A stretch of 64,000 nt of DNA from the NCBI GenBank assembly GCA_051294375.1, contig CM119265.1:4099025-4163024 (forward strand), in the 5' to 3' direction. The notes beneath the pieces were generated by a model that saw only the letters and a list, made by a program, of their open reading frames with translations, had not been told where the DNA came from and did no database searches. This DNA is from Paraspadella gotoi (lineage: Eukaryota; Chaetognatha). The translations under genes and the position numbers were made by a program. This document shows positions 11,901-23,418 of this stretch, one piece after another (the first letter of the stretch is position 1; each line of letters starts with the position of its first letter).

Positions 11901-13199
11901 TACCAATTACTCGTGATTGGATGGATGGACTGGAATGAAATTTTGTGTTTGGGTAGGGAAGTGTGTGATTGAGCTGGATATAAAGTTTCGATGGAATCGT
12001 CCAAGTGGAAATGAGTTTAAATGGAAAAAAGAAAAAAATATATTTCACAATTTGAACACCAATTACTCATGAGTGGATGGGGCGATTGACTTGAAATTTT
12101 GTATTTGGGTAGAAAAGTGTGTGATTAAACTGGAAATCAAGTTTCGATGGAATCGTTTGAGTGGAAATGAGTTTAAATGGAAAAAACAAAGAACCTGTTT
12201 CACTAATTGATTATACTTCTTTTTCTTTTTATTTTAAATGTAAATGCAAGATAAATTAATTAATCAAATAATTAGTTAATTAATCAATTAGTCTATTAAT
12301 TAATCAATAATTAATTAATCAGTTAATTAATCAATCAAAACAAACATTTTGGATCAAATTAATTGCATAATTGCATAATTATTTAAATAATTAATTATTA
12401 ATTAATTGAATAATTAATTAATTATTTATTAATTAATTAATTAATTACCGATAATGATCGTGGGCAGATCCGACATTGTTTGCTCAAACTTGTTTACTGT
12501 TAAAGTTTGCTGGAGAGTGGATCTTTTATAAAATTATACGATATCAGTTTCAAACATCATCTTTGATGCAATATGCAAATAAGCATAAAATCTTACTCGT
12601 TTTTAGTCGGATCTGCTCTTAGCAAATCCCCACACTATAATTCACTTTGTCGGTCCGTCGGTCCGCCCCCTCAATCTTGTCGGGCATTCACTTATATAAT
12701 GACAGAACATTGAATTATGATAAATTATGGATGGATAAATTGGAATGAAATGTTGTGTGTGGGTAGGGAAGTGTGTGATTGAGCTGGATATGAAGTTTCG
12801 ATGGAATCGTTTGAGTGAAAATGAGTTTAAATGGAAAAATATATTTCACTATTTGAACACCAATTACTCATGAGTGGATTGGGCGATTGACTTGAAATTT
12901 AAATTAGTTATTAATTAATTAACTTAAATTAATTATTAATTAATTAATTATTAATTAATTAATTACCGATAATGATCGTGGCAGATCCGACATTGTTTGC
13001 TCAAACTTGTTTAAATCGGATTGATTAAATGAAATGATAATCAACCTTTCGCCGAACGATAACGAAAAAAGAAATGATTTCGATGCAATTCTTTTTACAG
13101 ACGATCGCTCTTTGTCTCCTAATCGTCGTCGCCTTCGTGAATAAACGAAAATCAACAACAACAATAACAACAACAACAACCGACTTAGAAGTTTTATAA
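5941..13199 (+). CDS. Monocarboxylate-transporter-like MFS protein A
   Basis: Nine exons: 5941-6091, 6691-6813, 7960-8139, 8355-8509, 9246-9434, 9725-9849, 10067-10231, 10976-11180 and 13101-13199. They join in frame to 463 aa with stop TAA 13197-13199. All introns are GT-AG. The protein has the two-times-six membrane-segment layout of SLC16-type carriers. Recognisable spots are WVSSCAFAVQPCLGPVTPVV (second helix region), EFRPLATGLANLG (near helix 4/5), GWRTALRVLGGMF (end of the N half), a Pro/Ser-rich central loop, FAAPYVDVNVEE (helix 7 exit, cf. the APYV of MCTs) and a short Thr-rich tail. SLC16 members move lactate, pyruvate or other small acids with protons, but the substrate here is unknown. 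The start ATG is at the same place as in paralogue B. AATAAA at 13235-13240 follows. Intron 8 (1.9 kb) holds a SINE and two R3 elements. Confidence 0.85.
7075..7930 (+). repeat. 31-bp minisatellite in transporter A intron 2
   Basis: Roughly 27 head-to-tail copies of a 31-bp unit, of the form aatctctatccccaacc followed by atttccctaactcg. Variants interchange ccccaacc, ctccaacc and cctcaacc. The array is pyrimidine-rich on the coding strand and ends about 27 bp before the acceptor AG at 7958-7959, so it forms most of the pyrimidine tract region for exon 3. Confidence 0.95.
9860..9935 (+). repeat. GAT/ATG microsatellite
   Basis: A (GAT)n run with interspersed gttgaa units in transporter A intron 6, immediately after the exon 6 donor. 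The Ile- and His-rich frames it gives on the other strand are artefacts of the repeat. Confidence 0.9.
10411..10527 (+). repeat. 15-bp minisatellite in transporter A intron 7
   Basis: About eight copies of a 15-bp unit (caagactctttcaat). Because 15 is divisible by 3, the array reads as NQDSF repeats, but it lies in an intron and has no coding support. Confidence 0.9.
11240..11352 (+). mobile_element. SINE-like repeat, truncated copy 2
   Basis: This carries the family start (ggaccaaaatccaccaacc) and the segment gcagttaagagggacggggcgct. About 50 bases of the tRNA-like part are deleted and it stops soon after cctgtaac. It lies in transporter A intron 8. Confidence 0.65.
11756..12474 (+). mobile_element. 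R3 TIR repeat, copy in transporter A intron 8
   Basis: It opens with GTCGG and a GTCC/GGTC tetranucleotide tract and ends with GGGCAGATCCGAC. The end is the reverse complement of the GTCGGATCTGC head seen in the other copies, so the family has terminal inverted repeats. Inside are two diverged tandem copies of a segment with tttcgatggaatcgt and an ATTAAT-rich tail. No transposase frame is present. Confidence 0.7.
12606..12991 (+). mobile_element. R3 TIR repeat, short copy
   Basis: A complete short member. GTCGGATCTGC at 12606 and GGCAGATCCGAC at 12980-12991 are inverted repeats, with the usual gtcggtccgcc tract, tttcgatggaatcgt segment and ATTAAT tail between them. It lies 110 bp upstream of the last transporter A exon. 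Confidence 0.75.
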
Positions 13200-14445
13200 G
13201 TCGTTTTTTTTTTCAAAACCGAATGTATGTTTCTAATAAAATATAAAGAAAAAAAAATTCCAATTTTAATTGCTCCTTATGTTGCATAACCCTTTTGACA
13301 TTATTTTCATATACAGTTTATTTTTAATACATCAACTTTTTATTTTGTTCTTGTCTTGAATCAAGCTGAGAAACGAAACTCCAGAGAGAAAGACAGAGAT
13401 AAATCTGTAATATCCGACTGGCGGAGGACCCTACAGACAGAGTGACCAAAACTTACAGGGTTTTTTCTTGAATCCATCTTTTTATCTCACTGGTTGTGAA
13501 CTGTTGAAGTGGTCAGGCTCTTCAGTTTGCTCACTTTTTCCACGAGAGACCAAAAAATGTCAGAGATGAAGTCGAAGAAAGAAATTCATTTAAAACTCGT
13601 CGTATTTTTCGTTTTTTTTTTATTTGAGAAAATTGATAACAACCAGGATAACTATTGGAAATTATGATCATTCTGAGCGGAATTTATACTAAAAAACATT
13701 TTCAAATGACGAGAGGCGGTTCAACTTTTTAATTTTGGAAATATCATCACTCAATTTTCATTTTTAAAACTAAGCATCATTCCTCCAAACTTTCCAATTT
13801 AAAAGGTTGAAAAGGTTAATTAATTATATTTTTTTAATTCTACTCTTTTTTTAAACTAACCGAGCTTAATTAAATACCAAAAAAAATAATAATTCTTACC
13901 AACACGAGATCAACTCAGTTATTTCTAATTTTTCTTTGTTTTATTAAATCTCTTCTTCGTTTATTATATATGACACATTGCCTTAGTTATGAGTTAACCA
14001 TCTACGAAATATTTAACTCCGAAAACGAATCGTGTTAATGTACATCTTGCAAATGATCTGCTAGTGCTATACATTTTTTAATTTAGAACTTAAAAGTTAA
14101 AAAACGTATATTTTTTTACCTAAGATTGATCAATTTAAAAACAAATCATGTTAATTACTTGTACATGATTCAAAGGGCGAGCCGGGGCTGGGCCATTTGT
14201 CGCAGTTACAAATGATCACGAAAAGAAAAGACTCACGAATAATCACTGATACCATCAATTGGCAAATACTAGTTTATTAACTTATCATTGAATCACGAAG
14301 ACTACTCACACTTTATGCTATTGGACTCAAATATAGTTCATTTTACCCTTTCACCTCCGAAAAAAAAAAAAAACCTGGTCAGTGGTCACTTTTTCTCAAA
14401 AATCGAGGATTGACATCCGCCTGTCCTTTTGTTTCGCCGAGGAAA
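13200..14445. other. Intergenic region between transporters A and B
   Basis: It starts with the 3' UTR and poly(A) signal of A (AATAAA 13235-13240). The rest is AT-rich and carries no frame I can support. The last 300 bp must contain the 5' UTR and promoter of B unless B has an untranslated first exon. A poly(A) run (14359-14373) lies just upstream of B. I cannot name a promoter motif. Confidence 0.4.
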
Positions 14446-16477
14446 ATGCGCCTCCTGTCGCCGATTTCCGTGGATTCCCCGGCGGCGGCCCTCGTTGCCT
14501 TGGGCCACTTCGTCGTCTTTTTCATGACCCTCGGAGTCACGAAGAATCTCCAGTTCTTCATCAGGGACTGGGTCAAGGATTTCGGAACATCTTACGGTCA
14601 GAGGGAAAGTTGGAGGGACAAAGAAAGTTTTACAGGGATGAAATAGAATTTGATTTTCATTTTAATTATCATTTGAATTTGACATGATTTATTTTGCATT
14701 TGATTTTTTATCTTGTTTTTAATTAGATTTTGTTTTGATATTGCTTGGATTTGAAAGCATTTGGTTTGACTTGATTGAAAATATAAATGTATAAATGATT
14801 GATTCGTTAATTTGATCAATTTGAATGATTATTTGATTATTTTCCATTCCCCAGCCACCGCCTCAATCGTGTCGTCATGCGCCTTCGCCGTCCAACCTAT
14901 TTTCGGTCCCATCGTCCCGATCGTCAACGCGCGGGTCGATCAACGCGTCGTCATAGCTACGGGCAGCGTCATTTCAGGTTAACAAAAAACTTTATAAAAA
15001 AAAACATACAAAGCGAGATAAAACTGCGAAATGACAAGGTAATCCGAAAATTTGATTTAATTGAATCTAATTGAAAATACTCGCGGAGGAACTCCATAAG
15101 TCACTCTTCGGTCGGTCGGTCGGTATGTCTATCCGTCGGTCTATCCCACCAACCATAAAGTGCATATATTTTGCCTATATGAGGCTGCTCTTTTGTTCAG
15201 ACCGAAAAAAAACTCATATCTAAGGGACTGCTAGCGCCGCCTTCAGGAAATCTTAAAACTAGAAAGAAAAAAAAAAGACGGAATTTTGATTCAGTGCATG
15301 ACATAAACATATATAAGAAAGTTATTGTTGTCATGTAGTTATGTCATATCATGTTACGAAAATACACAAAAATACACGTGCTAAGGCAGTCACTGCGGCG
15401 CAACACATTTGAATTACCGTTCTTGTTTTAAGCATCATGTTTCTTCATCGCGTCCGCCGTCCGTAGCGTCGTCGCTCTCGTCGTCGTCGTCGGCGTCGCC
15501 TACGCGGGCGTGTCCTTTTTCTTACTGACGTCCTCCCTGGCGCTCGCCAACGTCACCAAGAAGTTCAGACCCGTCGCTACCGGGTTCGCCATTTTGGGAA
15601 TGCCGATTGGGGGTGAGTGATTTAATCATTTAAGCGATTGAGTAGTTAAATAATTGAGTGAATGACGCTTATGTTTTAATTTACTTGTTTGTTTTTTTTT
15701 TATTTGTTTATTCGGGCATTAACGAGTAATATAGATGATTAGATGTGAAGACTGATGCAGAACAAAATCCTTGGTGAGAAGGAAAGGAATCAGTTAAAGT
15801 ATGAATGGAAACCATAAAACTACTACTAGTATGATCTAGTATAATAGAGGTAAATAATGATGTCCTTTTATTTGGACATGATTTTGTTGGAATATCTATT
15901 GTTAGATGTTGAGGTGGTGAAAACCCATAGGTCATAATTCTTGGATAATATAGTTCCGGGGACAAATCTGGGAGATGACTCTTTTAATTGTAATTCAATT
16001 AAATCGTTTTTAGGCAAATATGTATGTAAATTAAAAGTATGTTTATTTCCAATGTTAATTGGCTGTTTGCCCCACTTCACAGGCCCCGGCAGCAAAGAAC
16101 CCGGGTTCAAATCTCACATATAATATAATCTTAAACAAGTATAATCTAAAATATTTATTGATTTTTTATTGAGTTATTATTTTTTTTTGTGTGCGTTTTC
16201 TATTAAACGATTATGGTTTACATTTTCCCATTCTTAAGTCATCGTTATCGCCAACATCTTCGAAGCGGCACGATCGATCGGCGGCTGGCGAACCGGTTTT
16301 CTCATTATAGGCGGGATGTACTGCTTCATTCCTATCGCCAGTTTAGTCATGAGACCGGCGAAAAAGAACGGGCCAGTGGTAAATAACTTTTAAATTATAT
16401 TCAGTTACGCGGGATTTTTATAATTTATAAATTTATTTTATCTCTCTCTCTCTGTTTCTCTTACTCTCTTTTTTCAC

Positions 16478-16509
<32 letters not shown>

Positions 16510-16545
16510 TTTCTTTTTATTTCCACTCTCTTTCTGTTTTTATTT

Positions 16546-16629
<84 letters not shown>

Positions 16630-19600
16630 CCCCTCCCCCTCAATACCCTCTCCCCTCTCCTCTCTTCCCCCCCAAGCCACAAGAAACACCTCCCACCGAT
16701 ACTAACATCACAACCCCCACCTCCACCACTCCCTTTTCCACCCCAACCCCCTCTCCCCCTGAATCCCCCTGGATCTTCTGCGACGGGGCGTTCAACCTCT
16801 CCGTCTGCCGCAGTCGCGTCTATCCGCTCATCATCCTCTTCATCGTCTTCCACTATGGCGCCGTCGTGTCGGCTTCGATCTTTGCGGCGCCTTACGTCGA
16901 GATCAACGTGGAAGAGACGAGAGAGGTGGAGAGCGTCGGGGGGGGGCACAGTGATCCAAATGGACTAAATTTTTTTGGCAAAAACAACTTTTTTTTAAGC
17001 CCTCTGAGGTTGTTGGAAAAGTTTTAAATGTTTATGATTGATTTGAAAAAATATGGGAAAAAATTCATTAACCGACAAATTTGGTTCTTAAAAAAATTAT
17101 TTATGGTAGTTGAACGACTTTTGCTTTATAATTTTTATACTAAAAAGAAATTGACCCAACTTAATATTTTTTTTATATTTATATTATAAGAAATAGATGT
17201 ATGTTTGCTAAATATAAAATCTTTAATTTAATCTTTTTAAAAGTGCGCTAAGCAAATTAAGATCGGAAAATCGATCAAAGAAAAGAATTATATGTTAATT
17301 TCTGAAGAATATTTAATTTTTTTTTTTTTTTTTTTTTTGATGAAAAGCATTTTTGCATTTTTCAAAAGGGCGGACGAATGCGGATGAGATTTATTTAATG
17401 ATAACATGTATCATTAAGAACTAAATCTGGTTGATTGAAATCGGCTGAAATTCTATGAGTTTTTACTATGTTTTTTATATCATACATAATGACATATTAT
17501 GAAAATCTTTTTTTTATTTGTTAACAAACTAGACAAAGTGCTGTTACCATAACAAAGTCAAATAATTTTTCTCTTCCACCCATGTGGGTGAAAAAAACCT
17601 CTCAAGGACTCACCCGTTATAAAACTTTGCTTATAACTAGATATGTCGCTCCGCACTTAGAAAAAAATCTGAAAGAACCAAGCGGTTACTGATAATTTTG
17701 GTTCCTAGCAATTTTTGCACCAGTAGCGCAGTAAATATTACAAAACCATGGATGATTTCTGAAACATCAGTGTTTGGGCTATCCAACACCGCCACAACAA
17801 AGAAAATCCTGAAAAAATACTGAAAATAAACACGGCGATTAGTCTGAATTCTTTTTAATTTTTTTTTATTTTGCGGTATAAGTATAAGTCATATAAATCT
17901 ACACCGGTCATGCACTGATTCCAATTTTGTTGGGTTTAGCCTAACTTTCAAGCACATAACAAAAAAAATAAATTGACGTCATAGAAATAATAGCAATTAA
18001 TCCTTTTTTTTCATAATTTGCTGTCATTTTTGTTTCAAACATGTTCCAACATGAATTTTTTAAACTTTTTTGTTTTCAACAAAATGATAATTATTTATCC
18101 TTAGCAATTATATAAACATTTGAAGTATAGAAATTTTTTGTTTATATTAGAAACATAATTCAATCTTTTCTTCTTCAGAATCTATATTTATTTATTTTTT
18201 TAAATACAGCCAAGTGTGTTAAATTTAATTTCAAAAGTTGTTATACTTTTGACTAAGATTCCTATCCAGATTTTAAAAAAATCCTTTGAAACATTTGAGA
18301 AAAGTTATATGGAAAAGATGCCCCAATATTATGGCTTTAAAACAATACCAGTCTCATCGTTCTATCATTATTGGTTCAAAAGATATCAAAGAAAATCAAT
18401 TTTTTTATTAACAATTAAGCCGAAGCTAAAAATTTAAGTAGAACCAAAAAGAAAATTTAACGAACGCAGATTTGTTTTAAAAATTGGGCGTGGAAAATGA
18501 CTATTTTTTGTAGATTATTTTTCAATTCGTGGGTCGATTGATTTGATTGATTTGATACATCCACAATATTGACATCATTTCCTATCAGTAAATGTAAAAA
18601 TATTTAAAATAACATTATAAACGACCAGGTAACTTGCTTATCTATTATAACTTGAGAAAGAATAATTTTTAATTTTTTAGAAACTGTTAAGTGTTATCTT
18701 ACCTAAGACCTCGTAGCATTACTATGGAAAGACTAAATAGGTATTTATGCCCGTATGTTCAAGTGGCTTTTATCCGGTTTTATTTTTTATTTATCACTCG
18801 GGGGGGGGGGAAGTTGAGACAGATCATGAAACATTGTATCACTTTACTGATATTGATAATGATAATTATATCACTTTATTGATAAGGAAGGCGGGGGAAG
18901 GCAGGGAAAGGCGGCAGAGTTAATAATCTAGAATGTGTGAGAGTCTTGATTGAAAGCCCGCAAAGTCTTGCTATTTTGTTAAATCACCATAGCCTGAAGA
19001 AGAGAGAGAGGAGAGAGAGAGAGAGAGAGAGAGACGAGCAGAGACGAGAGAGAGACGAGAGAGGAGAAACGAGAGACACGAGACAGACCAGCGACCCTAA
19101 ACATAACATAATATAACTGATTCCTCGTCTTATCGATAACAGTGTTATCCATCCATATATCCATTCATCCAATTAGACTTTTTTCTTACAGAACCTCAAT
19201 CCGATCATAAAGATTCACCAAACGGGAAACGTTTCGAAATCTGCCGAAGTTCTTTCCATAACTGGAGGAGGAGAATTTTCTGGAATCATATTTTACAGGT
19301 AATGGTATTGGTATTGATTATAAGTATTTTTATGATTGATAATTTGTTTTAAACTGATCAATTGTGATAAACCAAAATTGTTTATCATCAGCGTAAAAAG
19401 TGATACACTAGTTTTGCTTAAAGGGCTTTGAAAATTTGGTGATCGCCTCCTGCAAAAAGCGCAGTTAGAAAATGGATGGATGCATTGATGGATTGATGCA
19501 TTGATGGATTGATTTAGTCCCATAAAGTGACCGACTGTTCGAATATCCATCGATATCCCCTTCTCCAGCCTCCTGATGAACATCCCTCATCGTCTGGTGG

Positions 19601-20887
19601 AGGAGAACCGGTTCTTCTTCTTCATCATCAATCAAATTCTCGCCGTCGTCATCAACTCCATCATTCCCTTTATTTCCACCTACGCTGGACTACTTCCCGC
19701 CTTTTACTTCACAGGCGTCTACTGTGGGGGATGGTGAGTCTTAACTAGTTCGTTATGTTATCATTCGCGATATCATCTTCATGCCCGCGGAATCGATTTT
19801 TCGTTTTAAATAAGTAATTTAACTAAATCACGCGGAAATAATGGCGACATTATCCCTAATAGTAAAACTGTATTATACAATACAATGTTCGAACACATAA
19901 TCAAATTTTTAGAGGATGTTTTCATACTTCTGCGTAAGTTTTCCCGTCGATTTTTCTCCTTAGTTAGGACTTTAAATATACTATTTTTATACAAAAGTTT
20001 GAGATAATTCCTTGTCAATTTTATAAACACCGTCACTGAGATATTATTTCCTTCATTTAGACGACCGAAAGATCAACTAATAACAAATAACTAATAACTA
20101 ATAACAAAAGCTTTTCAGATAATTTGTTGCTTTTATCAAATTCTACTTGACATCATTGTCAAAAAAATATAAAGTAATCTCTCCTAAAGTACTACCATAT
20201 GCAAATAAGATTGAAGCATCTGCACGAATCCAAGAGTCTGATTCAACGTGGAACCTCGATCACAGGTCCGTGATTTTCTGGACGGTCTTCGCCGACATTT
20301 TCGGCGTCGACCTTGGACCGGCGTCGTCTTGGATTCTTCTGGTGTGCGGCGTCTCTGGACTGATGACGCCCAACGTTCTCTCCGCTATCATGGAATCGTT
20401 GGCGACGGGGTCGTCGTCGTCGTCGTCGTCGTACGTGAAATTGTCTTCTAGTGACTATCGCGTCGTTTGGGGCGGATTGGCATTATGTCAGGTGATAAAT
20501 CAAAAAGGTGAAAATTTTGAATTTCTTTCCTATCCACATTCAATTTTAATACATTTGTTGGTTTTTATTGTTGTCATTTGTATTGAAGAGACAGGAATTA
20601 TTGTTATGTATTAGTGATCAGATTGTAACACCGTGTTACAAGTGAGTTAAGCGCCCCTTCCCTCTTAAATGCTAGGCGACCACCGGGCTAGAACCCAGGA
20701 CCTTTGTTTTGGGAGGCGAATGACTTGCCTCCGGCACCAATGGCCGCTGATGAAAGGTTGGTGGATTTTAGTCCACCATAGTATTATCATTTCTAAATCA
20801 ACGTTTTAGGCGAGCGGTCTGCTCATTTTAATCGCCATCGCCGTTTTGCTGAAACAACAGAAGCGAGGAAAAGAAAGAAGACGTTAA
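14446..20887 (+). CDS. Monocarboxylate-transporter-like MFS protein B
   Basis: Nine exons: 14446-14596, 14855-14977, 15433-15612, 16239-16378, 16677-16925, 19192-19298, 19569-19733, 20266-20491 and 20810-20887. They join in frame to 472 aa, stop TAA 20885-20887. Exons 1-3 and 7 have exactly the same lengths as in transporter A and every intron has the same phase, so the two are tandem duplicates. Landmarks match: SCAFAVQPIFGPIVPIV, KFRPVATGFAILGMPIGG, GGWRTGFLIIGGMYC, FAAPYVEINVEETRE and a basic C-terminal tail (KQQKRGKERRR). The central loop is longer and Thr/Pro/Ser-rich. An intron B2 repeat supplies the acceptor of exon 3, and intron 5 holds a DNA element. ATTAAA at 21074-21079 is the likely poly(A) signal. 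As an SLC16-type carrier it probably sits in the plasma membrane; its substrate is unknown. Donors of introns 1 (GTCAGA) and 2 (GTTAAC) are weak. Confidence 0.87.
15080..15432 (-). mobile_element. R2 repeat in transporter B intron 2
   Basis: Family R2 in reverse orientation: the GGTC tract, ctagcgccgccttcagg, and cggcgcaac at its end near 15404. The family flank continues as aattaccgttcttgtttt into the acceptor AG at 15431-15432. The same flank is found in reverse beside R2 at 28925 and 39165, so the 3' splice site of exon 3 is repeat-derived. Confidence 0.6.
16441..16625 (+). repeat. CT/CTTT microsatellite
   Basis: A (CT)n and (CTTT)n run in transporter B intron 4, forming a very long pyrimidine tract before the exon 5 acceptor at 16675-16676. 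The Arg/Glu frame on the other strand is an artefact. Confidence 0.95.
16947..18800 (+). mobile_element. R1 DNA element in transporter B intron 5
   Basis: The left end is CACAGTGATCC at 16947 and the right end ttATCACTc at 18791-18799. These are imperfect inverted repeats. The subterminal gttcaagtggcttttatccgg (about 18757) recurs near the ends of copies at 25247-25442 and 42896. Runs of G flank both sides (16938-16946 and 18800-18810), which suggests insertion into a G-run. The AT-rich interior (one frame at 18216-18437) gives no transposase I recognise. Part of the interior (17733-17987) recurs at 23136-23398. Confidence 0.55.
20585..20785 (-). mobile_element. SINE-like repeat, copy 3
   Basis: Reverse-oriented copy in transporter B intron 8. 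It runs from gaagagacaggaattattgt through the tRNA-like block (ggaggcgaatgacttgcctcc) to gttggtggattttagtccacc. Confidence 0.7.
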
Positions 20888-21913
20888 AGAAAAAAAACAT
20901 TTTCAACGACTTTGTTAAACTATACAGTAAATTCATGTTCTCCAATACTAACCGTTATTTTGTAAGGTCACAATCCGTGACCATTGAACATTATACCTTT
21001 TTGTTAATTTTAAAGTTTTTATTGTTTTGATTGCAACATTTTTATTGTTTTTGTTTTAACTGAAAACATTTTCATTAAATATATTTTCTTATTTTAAAAC
21101 GAAGAAAAAACTGAGTTATGACCTAAAAAAAAGCGGCATTCTAACTTTATGATTCGAAATATTTTCATAATGAGAAAGCGAAACCAATTTTGCCAGATAC
21201 TTATGCGTATGCCATCATCATCAGTGGTGTTACGAAATAACTCTCTTTATATCACGAAGAAATCCAGCTTCTCCACCTTTTCCCGATGCTCTTTTGTCTT
21301 TTTTACTGACACAAGAATTGCCAGCTTTTCAGCGATTACAGAGACATCTTTCTATTTTAGACTTTTGTTATATATATACTTAAGTACAGATTCCGTGGCG
21401 GATTCTGATTGGTTCATCGGATTTCGATAGATTTTAATTACAATTTATCGAATTGAACGGTCAGATCTGTCATTCTTGCACTTTCTAGTTCTCTAGAAAT
21501 CTCGGAATCTTTAGTTTTTAGAAACTATTTGGTAATTGCTGGATTGGTGGACTTTCCTGTGAGAGAAGCAACTTTTTGTTACTATTTTGGCTTCAGAAAC
21601 AAACTTTATATATATATTTGCTGAGTTTGTATTAAATGTTTTGTTATCCTATGCCCAGGACTTCTAACTTAACTTTTCTACTTCAACTCTAATCTACTTG
21701 TACTACTACTTGTCAAGTCCTGGGCTTCGCCTTCGGCCGAGACTTTGTCGTCCTCAACTACTGAGCGTCTTTGACCGGCGCCATCGTCTCCTCTGCGCCA
21801 TTACGCCACAAATACCAACGCTTTATTTGGCGTAGAGTTAGCCCGGAAAAGTTAGCAAGTCAATGAAACCACTCTCCGAACTTAGTTCAAAACAAGTGGT
21901 AAAGGATTAGTAA

Positions 21914-22119
21914 TTAAAAATTGTCAGACGCGCCAGGGTTCCGAACCTGAATCACGTTTGACAGATAATCGAGGATTTTTCCGTCACACGAAGTGACCTT
22001 GCAAGTGAATCTCTTGCCGTCGTGAATATTCTGAATAGTTGGAGAAATTTTGAGCGTCGCCTTCATGGCGTCGCCTTCAAGGCTTCTGCCGTTTCCGAGG
22101 TTTCCACTTCCAACGAATT
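21914..22119 (-). CDS. Ig-like domain exon (fragment)
   Basis: On the minus strand a 68-codon frame opens after an acceptor (ttccgcag) and ends in TAA at 21914-21916. It reads as the C-terminal half of an Ig-like fold: a Gly-rich turn, MKATLKISPT, then DGKRFTCKVTSCDGK and a final V-strand. A donor CAG|GTTCGG near the end could splice onward to a charged frame on the same strand (about 21348-21244, VIAEKLAILVSVKKTKEHRE and stop). No start or partner exon is certain. Upstream, 22160-22320 minus also holds an open, highly charged frame. It may be the remnant of a surface-protein gene. Confidence 0.4.
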
Positions 22120-22690
22120 CTGCGGAATTAGAATTAAAATCGGGTCTTTAAAGGATTGACTAAATTGTAGTATAGGTCATCATTGGCCGTTGCCACTGGT
22201 GGTTCGACCAATGGGAGAGTCGTATTTTATTTCCGACGGATTCTTCTTGAGTCGTTGATCCGATTCCGGTTTCTCGAATCTTGATTCCTCTGCGATCTTC
22301 TCTTCAAGGCTCGAAAACACTTTCTAACATTTAAATCACACAACGAAAGAAAGGATTATAAACCATAACATTAGAGACAGTTTAAGTTTAGTTTTGACAA
22401 CGATTTTTATTTCAAGCCTTCATCAGCGTTAGTGAACTTGAAAAAAATATTTTTTGTAAAGGAAGAGAGAAAGAGAGATAAAGAGAGAGAGAGAGAGAGA
22501 GAGAGGGCAAAGTTTCCAACACAGAGTTTAGAAAGGACAGTGGTCAATTGGTGAGGACAGGCTGTCATCTCAGCCTATGACATGCCAATGACCCGGCCTC
22601 ATCGATCATGGCTCTCATTTGCCCATGCCAAGGGGGGCCAGCTCATTTTGAGCTCTATCTTTCCTCTTCAATTTCACTTTATTACTTATT

Positions 22691-23398
22691 AACTGCGAAA
22701 TGACAAGGTAATCCGAAAATTTGATTTAATTGAATCTAATTGAAAATACTCGAGGAGGAACTCCATAAGACAGTCTTCGGTCGGTCGGTCGGTATGTCTG
22801 TCCGTCGGTCTATCCCACCAACCATAAAATGCATATATTTTGCCTATATTAGGTTGGTCTTTTGTTCAAACCGAAAAAACCTCATATCTAAGGACTGCTA
22901 GCGCCGCCTTCAGGAAATCTTAAAACTAGAAAGAAATAAAAGGACGGAATTTTGATTCAGTGCATGACATAAACATATATAAGAAAGTTATTGTTGTCAT
23001 GTAGTTATGTCATATCATGTTACGAAAATACACGAAAATACACGTGATAAGGCAGTCAATGCGGCGCAACACATTTGAATTACCGCTCTTGTTTTAAGCA
23101 TCATGTTTCTTCATCGCGTCCGCCGTCCGTTTTTTAAATATTACAAAACCATGGATGATTTCTGAAACATCAGTGTTTGGGCTATCCAACACCGCCACAA
23201 CAAAGAACATCCTGAAAAAATACTGAAAATAAACACGGCGCTTAGTCTGAATTCTTTTTAATTTTTTTTTTTATTTTGCGGTATAAGTATAAGTCATATA
23301 AATATTAAATATACACCGGTCATGCACTGATTCCAATTCTGTTGAGTTTAGCCTAACTTTCAAGCACATAACAAAAAAAATAAATTGACGTCATAGAA
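22691..23398 (+). pseudogene. Chimeric partial copy of transporter B locus
   Basis: Bases 22691-23130 are nearly identical to 15022-15464, that is, part of transporter B intron 2 with its R2 repeat, the splice acceptor and the first 32 bases of exon 3. Five bases later the copy continues at 23136-23398 as 17733-17987, from the interior of the R1 element in intron 5. The 2.27 kb between, with the rest of exon 3, exon 4 and exon 5, is missing. It is a dead duplicate, not a separate gene. Confidence 0.85.
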
Positions 23399-23418
23399 TT
23401 TCTATCATAGAATCCTAC

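Noticed and set aside
16461-16949. Minus-strand 162-aa frame with poly-RE
   Set aside because: It is the complement of a CT microsatellite and of transporter B exon 5.
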